From Polaromonas sp. (GTDB lineage: Bacteria > Pseudomonadota > Gammaproteobacteria > Burkholderiales > Burkholderiaceae_C): a stretch of DNA of 64,000 nucleotides. Below the pieces are notes generated by a model, which did no database searches, was not told the DNA's origin, and saw only the letters and a program-made list of their open reading frames with translations. The position numbers were made by a program, and so were the translations under genes. Location: NCBI RefSeq assembly GCF_013817205.1, contig NZ_JACDDD010000008.1, positions 1 through 64,000 of the forward strand, read 5' to 3'. Positions within the stretch are counted from its first letter, which is position 1, and each line of letters opens with the position of its first letter. Positions 34,802 to 42,617 of the stretch are shown piece by piece.

Positions 34802-35014
34802 ATGTCACGGCAACCCGCGCCCCGTATTGCTGATACCCGACGTCCCGGTCCCGAGGGCTCACCCGACCAGGGCGGGCAGCCGGTGTCGCAGCGCAAGGGT
34901 TGGCCATTCGCCCATGGCTCACAAAATCACCTTGACGAGACCTCGGCCCCCTGGCCGCGGCCCTCACGCCTGGCCCCCGGCAAGACTTGGGGTACCGGCA
35001 AGCCAGATCAGTAG
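34802..35014 (+). CDS. Small Pro/Arg/Gly-rich hypothetical protein
   Basis: A 70-residue reading frame whose start follows GAAGGAGACGCC, a near-perfect ribosome-binding site at good spacing, which is the main reason to accept it. The product is rich in Pro, Gly, Arg and Gln (PRPSRLAPGKTWGTGKPDQ at the end), probably disordered, without signal or membrane segment. It overlaps the convergent DUF1993 gene by seven bases. I do not recognise a family. Two copies of the CGTCCTACAG motif lie upstream. Confidence 0.5.
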   Translation: MSRQPAPRIADTRRPGPEGSPDQGGQPVSQRKGWPFAHGSQNHLDETSAPWPRPSRLAPGKTWGTGKPDQ

Positions 35015-35517
35015 GTACCGATGTAATCTTTCTTTCCCACCTCCACGCCGTTATGGCGCAGGATGGCATAAGCCGTGGTGGTGTGAAAAAAGAAATGCGG
35101 CAGGCCGTAATTGAGCAGGTAAGACTGGCCGCTAAAGATCTTCTCCTTGGGCGTGCCTGCCTGCGTCACGATGCGGCGCTCCTCGCTGCCGTCGATCTGC
35201 GAGGCCTGCAGGCCCTCGACAAAGGCCAGCGTTTTTTCAACGCGCGCTTTAAGGTCCGCAAAACCCGTTTCAGTGTCCTCGAAACCGGGGACCTCCACGC
35301 CTGCGAGACGCGCCGACACACCCTTGGCGAAGTCACAGGCGATCTGCACCTGACGCAGCAGGGGGAACATGTCGGGATACAGGCGGGCTTGCAGCAGCGC
35401 CTCAGGCGCAATCTTTTTCGCCTCGGCATGGGCCTCGGCCTTCGCCAGAACGGCACTGAGCGCGCCCAGCATCTGTTTGAACACGGGCACGGAAACTTGA
35501 TACATCGACATAGTCAT
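35008..35517 (-). CDS. DUF1993 family protein
   Basis: A 169-residue protein of DUF1993, a helical family distantly like DinB. The conserved blocks are YQVSVPVFKQMLGALSAVLAK at the start, ARLYPDMFPLLRQVQIACDF in the middle and YLLNYGLPHFFFHTTTAYAI near the end, with His residues placed for a metal site. The function is unknown. The gene is monocistronic, 38 bases downstream of the DUF808 stop on the same strand, so the two could be co-transcribed. Confidence 0.82.
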   Translation of the reverse strand: MTMSMYQVSVPVFKQMLGALSAVLAKAEAHAEAKKIAPEALLQARLYPDMFPLLRQVQIACDFAKGVSARLAGVEVPGFEDTETGFADLKARVEKTLAFVEGLQASQIDGSEERRIVTQAGTPKEKIFSGQSYLLNYGLPHFFFHTTTAYAILRHNGVEVGKKDYIGTY

Positions 35518-35555
35518 GGGTAGTCCAGGGAGTTGAATGAAAAGAAATGAAGCCG

Positions 35556-36467
35556 TCAGTCGGTGCGCTTCGCAAGCAGCTTTTTAACCAGCGTCACCGC
35601 CGTCAGCACCAGCGCCCCGGCAACGAGGCCAACCACAGCGTCGGCCAGCAAGGGTGTGACCGCACCCAGCACGCTGCCGGCGCGTGCAGTCAGCGCTTCA
35701 ATGGCGTGGTGCAGGGCCGGGACGCCATGCGTGAGAATGCCGCCGCCGACCAGAAACATCGCCGCGGTGCCGGCCACCGACAGGCCCTTCATGAGCCAGG
35801 GCGCAGTGGCCAGGATGGCCAGGCCCAGGCCGCGTAACAGGCCGGTTTTTTTGCTCAGATACAGACCGCCGTCGTCGAGCTTGACGATGCCGGCGACCAG
35901 CCCGTACACACCGACCGTCATCAGGATGGCAATGCCGCTGAGTACGCTGAGCTGGGTGATGAAAGCGCTGTCCTGAACCGTGCCCAGGGTGATGGCGATG
36001 ATCTCGGCAGACAGGATGAAATCAGTGCGTACCGCCCCCTTGATCTTGTCCTTTTCAACCGCGACGAGATCCACCGTGGGGTCAGCCAACGCTTCCAGCA
36101 GCACTTTTTCATGCGCAGCGTCTTCTTCCTTGCTGTGCAGGAACTTGTGCGCGAGTTTTTCGAAACCTTCGTAACAGAGAAAAGCCCCGCCAATCATCAG
36201 GAGGGGGGTGACGGCCCAGGGCACGAATGCACTGATCGCCAGTGCCGCCGGCACCAGAATGGCCTTGTTCAGCATCGAGCCTTTGGCCACCGCCCAGACC
36301 ACCGGCAACTCGCGCTCGGCCTTGACGCCAGCAACCTGCTGCGCATTGAGCGCAAGGTCGTCCCCGAGAACACCGGCGCTCTTCTTGGCTGCAACCTTGG
36401 TCAGCAGCGCCACATCGTCGAGCACGGTGGCAATATCGTCTAGCAGGGCAAACAGGCTGCTGGCCAT
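35556..36467 (-). CDS. DUF808 (YedI-like) inner-membrane protein
   Basis: A 303-residue protein of the DUF808 family. ASSLFALLDDIATVLDDVA, then LTKVAAKKSAGVLGDDLAL is the family N-terminus, and KAILVPAALAISAFVPWAVT plus several more hydrophobic segments give about five to seven membrane helices. YedI in E. coli has no known function. The start at ATG 36467 gives the conserved N-terminus; the frame extends upstream without similarity. It is divergent from the DUF2177 gene by 85 bases. Confidence 0.85.
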   Translation of the reverse strand: MASSLFALLDDIATVLDDVALLTKVAAKKSAGVLGDDLALNAQQVAGVKAERELPVVWAVAKGSMLNKAILVPAALAISAFVPWAVTPLLMIGGAFLCYEGFEKLAHKFLHSKEEDAAHEKVLLEALADPTVDLVAVEKDKIKGAVRTDFILSAEIIAITLGTVQDSAFITQLSVLSGIAILMTVGVYGLVAGIVKLDDGGLYLSKKTGLLRGLGLAILATAPWLMKGLSVAGTAAMFLVGGGILTHGVPALHHAIEALTARAGSVLGAVTPLLADAVVGLVAGALVLTAVTLVKKLLAKRTD

Positions 36468-36552
36468 GAAAAGTTCCGTAGTGGGTGGCCCGCCATTGTC
36501 GCAGCAGCCGGGGGTCTTTGCAGGCGGCGGCATGCCGGTACACAATCGGCCG

Positions 36553-36969
36553 ATGATCAAATCGTCACTGCTGGCCTACGCCGGCGCGCTGGCCTTCTTC
36601 CTGCTGGCTGACATGGTCTGGCTGGGTGTGTTGATGACCGACGCCTACCGGGCCTGGCTAGGCCCGCTGATGCGCGAGCAGCCGCTGCTCTTGCCGGCGG
36701 CGGCGTTCTACCTGCTCTACCCCATGGGCCTGGTGGTGTTTGCCATCGGCCCGGCGCTGGAGCGGCGAAGCGCAGCGCGCGCCGCAGCGCTGGGCGCGTT
36801 TTTTGGTCTGCTGGCCTACGGCACCTATGACCTCAGCAACTTGGCCACGCTCACGGACTGGCCTTGGCAACTGACGGTGGTCGACATCGTCTGGGGTGCA
36901 GCGTTGTCCTGCGGCAGCGCACTGGCCGGTTATGCGGCCGCCCGCAGCTGGGGATCCAGGCCAAGCTGA
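36553..36969 (+). CDS. DUF2177 membrane protein
   Basis: A 138-residue four-helix membrane protein. FFLLADMVWLGVLMTDAYRA, FYLLYPMGLVVFAIGPAL, GLLAYGTYDLSNLATLTDW and VDIVWGAALSCGSALAGY are the conserved blocks of DUF2177, with polar residues (D, Y, N) inside the membrane segments that may form a channel or site. The function is unknown; members often sit near photolyase or stress genes. It is followed by the metallophosphoesterase gene 86 bases on, same strand. Confidence 0.85.
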   Translation: MIKSSLLAYAGALAFFLLADMVWLGVLMTDAYRAWLGPLMREQPLLLPAAAFYLLYPMGLVVFAIGPALERRSAARAAALGAFFGLLAYGTYDLSNLATLTDWPWQLTVVDIVWGAALSCGSALAGYAAARSWGSRPS

Positions 36970-37055
36970 CGGGCAAGCGGCGCGTCAGAGCTTGCATTCG
37001 GCCATTTTGCGACCACATCGATGGAGCGCCATCCGCGCGATTCTGGACTCACTCC

Positions 37056-38195
37056 ATGCCGCTGTACCTCTTTTCCCTGTTGCTGCACGCCTATTTGGCG
37101 CTGCGCCTACTTCTTGACCTGTCGGCCTGGCCGGTCGCCCAAGGCTTGCTCGGCCTGACCCTGCTGGCGTCCACAGTCATGATGCCGCTGGGCCTGACGG
37201 CGCGGCGCTTCAGGTCGCCGCTGCTGGCCGATGGCATGGCCTGGGCCGGCATGTTGTTCATGGGCCTGTTTTCCTCGCTGTTTGTCTTGAGCCTGATTCG
37301 CGACGCCGGCCTGCTACTGGCCTGGGGCGTGCTGACTCTGGCGCCCGACGCGTTTGCCATGGAGGTGGTCAGCGCGGATTCGGCCGCCGCAGTCGCGCTG
37401 CTGGGTTTGCTGGTCACGCTGGCGGGTTTCTTCAACGCCAGGCGCACTGCGGCGGTAGTTCGCGTCGATGTACCCATCACGGGCCTGCCTGCGGAGCTGC
37501 ACGGCTTTTCGATCGCGCAGATCAGCGATGTTCATGTCGGGGCGACCATCAAACGCGGCTACCTGCAGGCCATCGTGGATGCGGTGAACCGCCTGGAAGC
37601 CGACATGGTGGCTGTGACCGGCGATCTGGTGGACGGAACGGTGGCGGACCTGGCGCCACATGTGGCGCCGCTGTCGGGTCTGCGCTCAGCCCACGGCACC
37701 TATTTCGTGACTGGCAATCACGAATATTACTCAGGGGCCCACGCGTGGATAGACGAGTTGAATCGCTTAGGTGTGCGGGTACTCATGAATGAACATGTGG
37801 TGCTCAGGCACGGCCTGGTGCTGGCCGGCGTGGCCGACTGGAGCGCTGCACACTTTGACCGAAGCCACCGAAGTGATCCGCACGCGGCGCTCGCCGGTGC
37901 CCCTGCCGATGCGCCGGTGAAGCTGCTGCTGGCGCACCAGCCGCGCAGTGCCGTGGAAGCGCACAAGGCCGGCTTCCATCTGCAGCTCTCGGGCCACACC
38001 CATGGCGGCCAGTTCTGGCCGTGGAATTTATTTGTGCGTTTCCAGCAGCCGTTCACGGCCGGCCTGCACCGGCTCGAAAAGTTGTGGGTTTACACCAGCC
38101 GCGGGACAGGGTACTGGGGGCCGCCCAAACGCTTCGGCGCGCCCTCCGAGATTACCTACCTGCGGCTGGTACCCGCCGCCGGAAGTGCTCAGTGA
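37056..38195 (+). CDS. Membrane-anchored metallophosphoesterase
   Basis: A 379-residue protein with four N-terminal membrane helices (residues 1-130) and a calcineurin-like phosphoesterase domain. Metal ligands are in ISDVHVG (158-160), VTGDLVDG (189-190), GNHEYY (220-223) and GHTHGG near residue 334, so the di-metal site is complete. This layout matches YkuE/YaeI-type phosphodiesterases acting at the membrane, for example on lipid-linked substrates. It is transcribed with the DUF2177 gene and overlaps the ElaB-like gene by seven bases at the 3' end. Confidence 0.86.
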   Translation: MPLYLFSLLLHAYLALRLLLDLSAWPVAQGLLGLTLLASTVMMPLGLTARRFRSPLLADGMAWAGMLFMGLFSSLFVLSLIRDAGLLLAWGVLTLAPDAFAMEVVSADSAAAVALLGLLVTLAGFFNARRTAAVVRVDVPITGLPAELHGFSIAQISDVHVGATIKRGYLQAIVDAVNRLEADMVAVTGDLVDGTVADLAPHVAPLSGLRSAHGTYFVTGNHEYYSGAHAWIDELNRLGVRVLMNEHVVLRHGLVLAGVADWSAAHFDRSHRSDPHAALAGAPADAPVKLLLAHQPRSAVEAHKAGFHLQLSGHTHGGQFWPWNLFVRFQQPFTAGLHRLEKLWVYTSRGTGYWGPPKRFGAPSEITYLRLVPAAGSAQ

Positions 38196-38551
38196 CGGTT
38201 GGCCGTCAGGCGGCCGAAGATCCAGCCGACCACCAGTGCCGCACCCACGGCCTGGAGCGGATGGTCCTTGATGTAGGCCTTGGAATAGTCCACCGCCTGC
38301 AGGGGTACATCGGTGAAGCGTTGGGCTTGGTCGCTGACCTTGCCGGCCACGCTGCTGGCGCCGCTGGCAAGTTTGTCCACGGTGTTGTGGGCAACGGTGG
38401 CGGCGCGATCCACCGTGCTGCGCGCCGGCTCGGCGACCTTGTCGATGGTCTCATGCAGCGAGCTGCCGGCCTGGCTGACGCCGCGCTGGACGGCGTTGTC
38501 GGCAGAAGATGCGAGGCTGGCGCCCGAAGATGCGTAGGTTTTGTCGTCCAT
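38189..38551 (-). CDS. ElaB/YqjD-like ribosome-associated membrane protein
   Basis: The 120-residue protein starts at ATG 38551. Its middle is a long Ala/Ser/Val-rich amphipathic helix (VAEPARSTVDRAATVAHNTV) and its C-terminus (IKDHPLQAVGAALVVGWIF, then GRL) is the signature of ElaB/YgaM/YqjD proteins, which anchor in the membrane by the C-terminal helix and associate with ribosomes in stationary phase. The GTAGGAC motif occurs about 130 bases upstream. The pattern is clear although the exact role here is not known. Confidence 0.8.
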   Translation of the reverse strand: MDDKTYASSGASLASSADNAVQRGVSQAGSSLHETIDKVAEPARSTVDRAATVAHNTVDKLASGASSVAGKVSDQAQRFTDVPLQAVDYSKAYIKDHPLQAVGAALVVGWIFGRLTANRH

Positions 38552-38693
38552 GATGAATTCCTTGAAAAATGGTGAATGCCGGGATGCCCGCCTGCACGGC
38601 TGAAAGCCGATGAACGAACGCACCACCCACTGTGGAACATGCCGCCGCCCGGCGCTGTGCGCAAGCGGATGGCGCGTCTGTAGGACAAGGCAG

Positions 38694-39257
38694 TCAGTCG
38701 AACAGCCCGGGGGTGCCGAGCTTCGCGCCTTCGATGATCAGCAGGCGCAGCTTGGTGCGTATGCCACCGCTGGCTGAAAAGCCGCCGGGCTTGGCGCCAG
38801 CGGCCAGCACGCGATGGCAGGGCACCACAGGCGCAAACGGATTGCGTCCCAACGCCTGTCCGACTGCCCGCGCGGCGCCCGGCTCACCCAGCCGGGCCGC
38901 GACCTCGCCATAGGTCAGGGTCTGACCTGGCGCAATGGCGCGCGCCACGGCGTAGACCCGCTGGTGGAAAGCTGGCACCCCGCGCATGTCGAGATCCAGC
39001 CCATCGACCTCGTGCGGCTCGCCACGCAGCATGGCGCAGATGTGGCGAATCGCTGCCAGCAGCGCCTCATCGGGCCGGGCTTGCGCAGCCCGCGGGAAGC
39101 GCCGGAGCATGCGCGCGCGTGTCTGCGCGGCGTCCGCCTCCGGAAGTTGCACGCCGCAGATGCCTGCGTCGCCCCAGGCGATGCCGCAGCAACCGACAGC
39201 CGTGTCGAACAGCGCAAAAAAACGGGTCGGGGTGGCGACAAGCATCGTGAGCGCCAT
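38694..39257 (-). CDS. ogt: Methylated-DNA-protein-cysteine methyltransferase
   Basis: Ogt/Ada-type proteins repair O6-methylguanine by moving the methyl group to their own cysteine, a suicide reaction. The 187-residue protein has the active-site motif PCHRV with Cys147, preceded by the DNA-binding helix (LTYGEVAARLGEPGAARAV, then GQALGRNP) and followed by GGFSASGGI. The length fits Ogt, without the regulatory domain of Ada. It reads toward the ElaB-like gene, 143 bases upstream of that start on the same strand. Confidence 0.9.
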   Translation of the reverse strand: MALTMLVATPTRFFALFDTAVGCCGIAWGDAGICGVQLPEADAAQTRARMLRRFPRAAQARPDEALLAAIRHICAMLRGEPHEVDGLDLDMRGVPAFHQRVYAVARAIAPGQTLTYGEVAARLGEPGAARAVGQALGRNPFAPVVPCHRVLAAGAKPGGFSASGGIRTKLRLLIIEGAKLGTPGLFD

Positions 39258-39295
39258 CCTAAACCAAGCCGCTACGAGCTGGGTTTCGCTACGTA

Positions 39296-39341
39296 ATTCA
39301 TAGCAAATTGTCCTTGCGCGACGGGGGCTGGAGCCATAAAT
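39296..39341 (+). repeat. Dispersed GATAGCTA-type intergenic repeat, copy 7 (partial)
   Basis: CATAGCAAATTGTCCTTGCG followed by CGGGGGCTGGAGCC, the second block. The first block is degraded. It lies upstream of ogt and of the small acidic frame. Confidence 0.5.
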
Positions 39342-39441
39342 GGCCGTGCAAAAAACTGTCAGTGGGCACCGACAGCAACTGGCATGGTTTTCCTAGGGCT
39401 GTGGGGCGGGCTAGCGCGCAATATGGGGACCCAACCGGAGC

Positions 39442-39606
39442 ATGACCATGAACTCTTTTGCTGCACGCACCCCTGCTGGACCCCCGCGCGAAGTCAACAC
39501 GGAGGAAACCGGCCTCGGAGAAGACACCGACGATCTGCCGCTGTCCCCGGACGAAGACATGTCGGTGATTCCGGACGAGGAACGCGTACTGGACGTGCCG
39601 TCCTGA
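39442..39606 (+). CDS. Small acidic hypothetical protein
   Basis: A 54-residue frame from ATG 39442 (52 from the second ATG at 39448) behind ACCGGAGC. The product is strongly acidic, with stretches such as EVNTEETGLGEDTDDLPLSP and VIPDEERVLDV, and no hydrophobic segment. Its codon use is typical of the genome (C/G in third positions), which supports reality. I do not recognise a family; small acidic proteins of this kind are easily missed. It converges on the GNAT gene. Confidence 0.45.
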   Translation: MTMNSFAARTPAGPPREVNTEETGLGEDTDDLPLSPDEDMSVIPDEERVLDVPS

Positions 39607-39618
39607 GTCTGCGCGGGT

Positions 39619-40137
39619 TCAGCCGACGTCGCGTTTGAGGCGCAACTCCTCGAGTTTGACGGTACCGACCAGCACGGTCTTGAGCGAGCTCATTTCACGC
39701 TTAAACCCGACGTGCTCGTGAAAGCGCAAGGCGCGCTCGTTGCGCACCGGCACCCACACGGTAACTTTGGTGCAGCCTTCTTCCTTGAGGCCGTCATTGG
39801 CGGCATCCCACAGGGCCAGACCGACGCCCTTGTTCCAGTGTGACGGTTGCACATAAATGGCCCAGATCTCGCCGCAGGTCGAGGGTGTGCCGGCGTCACG
39901 TGAGCGGTCGAAACCGACAAAACCGATCACCTTGTCGCCCTCGGTGGCCACCTGTACCTGGGGTTCCATGTACTCGATGGCATCACGCCAGAACTGCTGG
40001 CGCTTGTCGATGGACAGGGTGCCGAGCTGGTCGTCGGGCACCAGTCCCTGGTAGGCGGCGCGCGAGGCGGCTGCGTTGATTTCGGCGATGACTTTGGCAT
40101 CGCGTACGGTAGCGGGGCGGACTTGGTAGCTGGACAT
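39619..40137 (-). CDS. GNAT-family N-acetyltransferase
   Basis: A 172-residue acetyltransferase of the GCN5-related fold. VRPATVRDAKVIAEINAAAS is the usual N-terminal strand and helix, IGFVGFDRSRD is strand 4, and EIWAIYVQPSHWNKGVGLAL is motif A, which binds acetyl-CoA. The C-terminal RNERALRFHEHVGFKRE is motif B. The acceptor is unknown. The start at ATG 40137 gives the family N-terminus; the frame extends upstream across the ferredoxin promoter. It is divergent from the ferredoxin gene by 100 bases. Confidence 0.87.
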   Translation of the reverse strand: MSSYQVRPATVRDAKVIAEINAAASRAAYQGLVPDDQLGTLSIDKRQQFWRDAIEYMEPQVQVATEGDKVIGFVGFDRSRDAGTPSTCGEIWAIYVQPSHWNKGVGLALWDAANDGLKEEGCTKVTVWVPVRNERALRFHEHVGFKREMSSLKTVLVGTVKLEELRLKRDVG

Positions 40138-40237
40138 GAAAAGAGGCTCTGGGGAACTCGTTGCTTGGGAGGTCAGGATTGTCGCAGCAATTGAATAACG
40201 CACGGTGGGCAAGGCCAGCCTTGCGTAAACTGCGCGC

Positions 40238-40534
40238 ATGGCCCAGCCCTCCCCCGACCCGGTGTACCGCGCCCGCCTGTTGCCCCAAGGCCAGCCCTTC
40301 GACGCCCCGGCCGACAAACCTCTGCTGCTGTCGGCATTACAGGCGGGCATGTTGCTCGACAGTTCCTGCCGCAATGGCACCTGCCGGACCTGCATCTGCC
40401 GGCTCGCCAGTGGACAGGTGAGTTACCGCATCGAATGGCCGGGCATGAGCGCGGAGGAAAAGGCCGAAGGCTACATCCTGCCCTGCGTGGCCTACCCGGC
40501 GTCGGACCTGGTGCTGTTGCCGCCAGCTCCGTGA
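40238..40534 (+). CDS. Small [2Fe-2S] ferredoxin
   Basis: A 98-residue plant-type ferredoxin. The cluster ligands are Cys44, Cys49, Cys52 and Cys83, in SSCRNGTCRTC and LPCVAYP, the Cx4Cx2C...C pattern. LLLSALQAGMLLDSSC is the helix ahead of the cluster. It carries single electrons to an oxygenase or other acceptor; no partner reductase or oxygenase is adjacent, so its role is open. It is monocistronic and followed by a dispersed repeat copy. Confidence 0.9.
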   Translation: MAQPSPDPVYRARLLPQGQPFDAPADKPLLLSALQAGMLLDSSCRNGTCRTCICRLASGQVSYRIEWPGMSAEEKAEGYILPCVAYPASDLVLLPPAP

Positions 40535-40600
40535 TTTCAGATCAAATCGGCCTCTAGCCCTTGTCTGGAAAGCGCAATTAGCTCCTGTTTTGATAGCATT
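40535..40600 (-). repeat. Dispersed GATAGCTA-type intergenic repeat, copy 8
   Basis: Reading from the ferredoxin stop, TCAGATCAAATCGGCCTCTA is followed by GCCCTTGTCTGG and then GCTCCTGTTTTGATAGCAT. Both blocks are well kept, in reverse order relative to copy 4. Confidence 0.65.
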
Positions 40601-40657
40601 CGGACATCCCGTGGCGCTCTTCAACGATTTGTCACACACGTCTGTCAGGATGGAGAG

Positions 40658-41728
40658 ATGGATGTTTTGCGCTCCCATGGCCCCGCCCACCGTTTTGCCC
40701 GCACGCCCGACCCTGCCGTCACTTTTGCCGAACATGAGGACTTCAAGGCCCTGCTGCGCGACAGCGGCACGCGTTTCAAGGTGCAGACCGTGGCCGAGGC
40801 CCACACCGCCGGCCCCTCGTTCGACATCTTCACCGCCGCCATCGGCTCGGCCGACCCGCGCGCTCCGGCGATCGGTTTTTTCGGTGGCATCCACGGGCTG
40901 GAGCGGATAGGCTCGCAGCTGATCCTGAACTACATGCGCGCTCTGCTTTTTCGCCTCGAGTGGGACTCATTGCTGCAGCAGCAACTGCAAAAAGTCCGGT
41001 TGCTTTTCATGCCCATCGTCAACCCCGGCGGCATGTGGGCGCACACCCGCGCCAACCCGCGCGGTGTCGACCTGATGCGCAACGCGCCGCAGCGCGCCGA
41101 AGGCCGGGTGCCCTTCCTGGCCGGCGGGCAGAGCTGGAGCCCGCTGCTGCCCTGGTACTGCGGGCGGCCCGGCGCTCCCATGGAAGCCGAAAGCACGGCC
41201 CTGCTGCAAGTGGTGCGCGAGCAGCTGGCGAGCCGGCCCTTCAGCCTGGCGCTGGACTGCCACTCGGGCTACGGCTTCGACGACAGCCTGTGGTTTCCCT
41301 ATGCGCGCACGCGCCGGCTGATGGCGCACCTGCCCGAGATGTTCACGCTCAAGGCCATGCTGGAACAATCCATGCCGCACCATGACTACAGCTTCGAGCC
41401 GCAGAGCAACCAGTATTTGTTGCACGGCGACCTCTGGGACCATGCCTATGACCAGGCGCCGCCCAGCCACGTGTTTTTGCCGATGACACTGGAGCTCGGC
41501 TCCTGGCTGTGGATACGCAAGAATCCGCGCCAGCTGTTTTCGCGGCACGGCATCTTCAACCCGATCAAGGCGCACCGCATCAAACGTGTGTTGCGCCGGC
41601 ATGTCGAGCTGCTGGACTTCCTCACGCGGGCGGCCCACGCCGCGCCGGGCTGGTTGCCGCGGCCGGAGCAGCGGGCCCTCCTGTATCAGCAGGCCAGCGC
41701 CCACTGGCGGCCGAGGCGCGCGCCATGA
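40658..41728 (+). CDS. M14-family zinc carboxypeptidase-like protein
   Basis: A 356-residue protein with a zinc-carboxypeptidase-like domain. GGIHGLERIGSQ carries the first zinc pair (His79, Glu82), PIVNPGGMWAHTRANPRGVD is the substrate-binding block and ALDCHSGYGFDD the third ligand. The C-terminal LGSWLWIRKNPRQLFSRHG is characteristic of a proteobacterial subgroup (DUF2817-like). It probably cleaves a peptide or amide bond, with substrate unknown. The start follows AGGATGGAGAG. It is translationally coupled to the hydrolase behind it through ATGA at 41725-41728. Confidence 0.8.
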   Translation: MDVLRSHGPAHRFARTPDPAVTFAEHEDFKALLRDSGTRFKVQTVAEAHTAGPSFDIFTAAIGSADPRAPAIGFFGGIHGLERIGSQLILNYMRALLFRLEWDSLLQQQLQKVRLLFMPIVNPGGMWAHTRANPRGVDLMRNAPQRAEGRVPFLAGGQSWSPLLPWYCGRPGAPMEAESTALLQVVREQLASRPFSLALDCHSGYGFDDSLWFPYARTRRLMAHLPEMFTLKAMLEQSMPHHDYSFEPQSNQYLLHGDLWDHAYDQAPPSHVFLPMTLELGSWLWIRKNPRQLFSRHGIFNPIKAHRIKRVLRRHVELLDFLTRAAHAAPGWLPRPEQRALLYQQASAHWRPRRAP

Positions 41729-42468
41729 GCTGGGTGTTGCTGCGCGGGCTGACACGCGAGACGCGGCACTGGGGCGGCCTGCCGCAGCAACTGGCCGCCA
41801 CCGGCGATGCGGTCATCACGCTGGATTTGCCGGGCAACGGCGCCTTCTGCGGCCAGCGTTCACCGCCCTCGGTGCGTGCGATGGCCCTGTTCGCCCGCGA
41901 GCAGTTGCGGCTACAGGGCGTCGCACCGCCGTACCGCCTGCTGGCAATGTCGCTGGGCGGCATGGTCGCGGCCGATTGGGCCCAACAGTTCCCGGGCGAA
42001 GTAAGCGCATTGGTTCTGGTCAATACCAGCGTGCGGCCCTTCAGCCCGGCCACTGACCGCCTGCGGCCCCGCAACTGGCTGCCGCTGCTGCGGCTGGCTG
42101 CCTGCTGGGACGATGCGGCGGCTGCGGAAAGCATCATCCACCGCCTGACCTGCCGCCATACCGATACGCTGAGCCAGGACCTCGCGGTCTGGCAGCAGAT
42201 CCGCCGCAGCGCCCCTGTGAGCGCCGGCAACGCCTGGTGCCAGCTGTGGGCAGCGGCGCGGTTTTCCGCCGCACCCACGGCCCCGGCTTGCCCGGTGTTG
42301 CTGCTGTCCTCGGCAGGCGACAGCCTGGTGCACCCGCGCTGCTCGGCGGCTCTGGCACGCGAATGGCGGGCAGCGCACCGCATCCATCCCTGGGCCGGCC
42401 ACGACTTGCCGCATGATGACGCTGGCTGGGTCTGCCAACAAATCGAGCAATGGCTCGCTGGAAACTGA
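41725..42468 (+). CDS. Alpha/beta-fold hydrolase
   Basis: The protein is a 247-residue alpha/beta hydrolase. The nucleophile motif is AMSLGG, with the usual strand VITLDLPGNG ahead, Asp in SAGDSLVHP and His in WAGHDLPHDD complete the triad. RGLTRETRHWGGLPQQL fits a carboxylesterase or acyl hydrolase. The start overlaps the stop of the M14 gene, so the two proteins are probably made in matched amounts and may act in sequence on the same substrate. The substrate itself is unknown. Confidence 0.83.
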   Translation: MSWVLLRGLTRETRHWGGLPQQLAATGDAVITLDLPGNGAFCGQRSPPSVRAMALFAREQLRLQGVAPPYRLLAMSLGGMVAADWAQQFPGEVSALVLVNTSVRPFSPATDRLRPRNWLPLLRLAACWDDAAAAESIIHRLTCRHTDTLSQDLAVWQQIRRSAPVSAGNAWCQLWAAARFSAAPTAPACPVLLLSSAGDSLVHPRCSAALAREWRAAHRIHPWAGHDLPHDDAGWVCQQIEQWLAGN

Positions 42469-42470
42469 GC

Positions 42471-42536
42471 TTGCTCTCATTTTGATAGCTATTGGTGCTT
42501 GCCACACAAGGGCTTTAGGCGGTTTTTATTCTCAAA
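42471..42536 (+). repeat. Dispersed GATAGCTA-type intergenic repeat, copy 9 (nearly complete)
   Basis: CATTTTGATAGCTATTGGTG, then CTTGCCACACAAGGGCTTTA, then GGCGGTTTTTATTCTC: both blocks are well kept. It lies directly after the hydrolase stop, in the 149-base gap ahead of the monooxygenase 3' end. Confidence 0.65.
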
Positions 42537-42617
42537 CGCTCAAGGCAACGCGGGGGCATGCGGACGGCAAGCGACGGCCGTCAAAGCATCTGCCGGCGTT
42601 CTGCAACGCGGTCGCCA

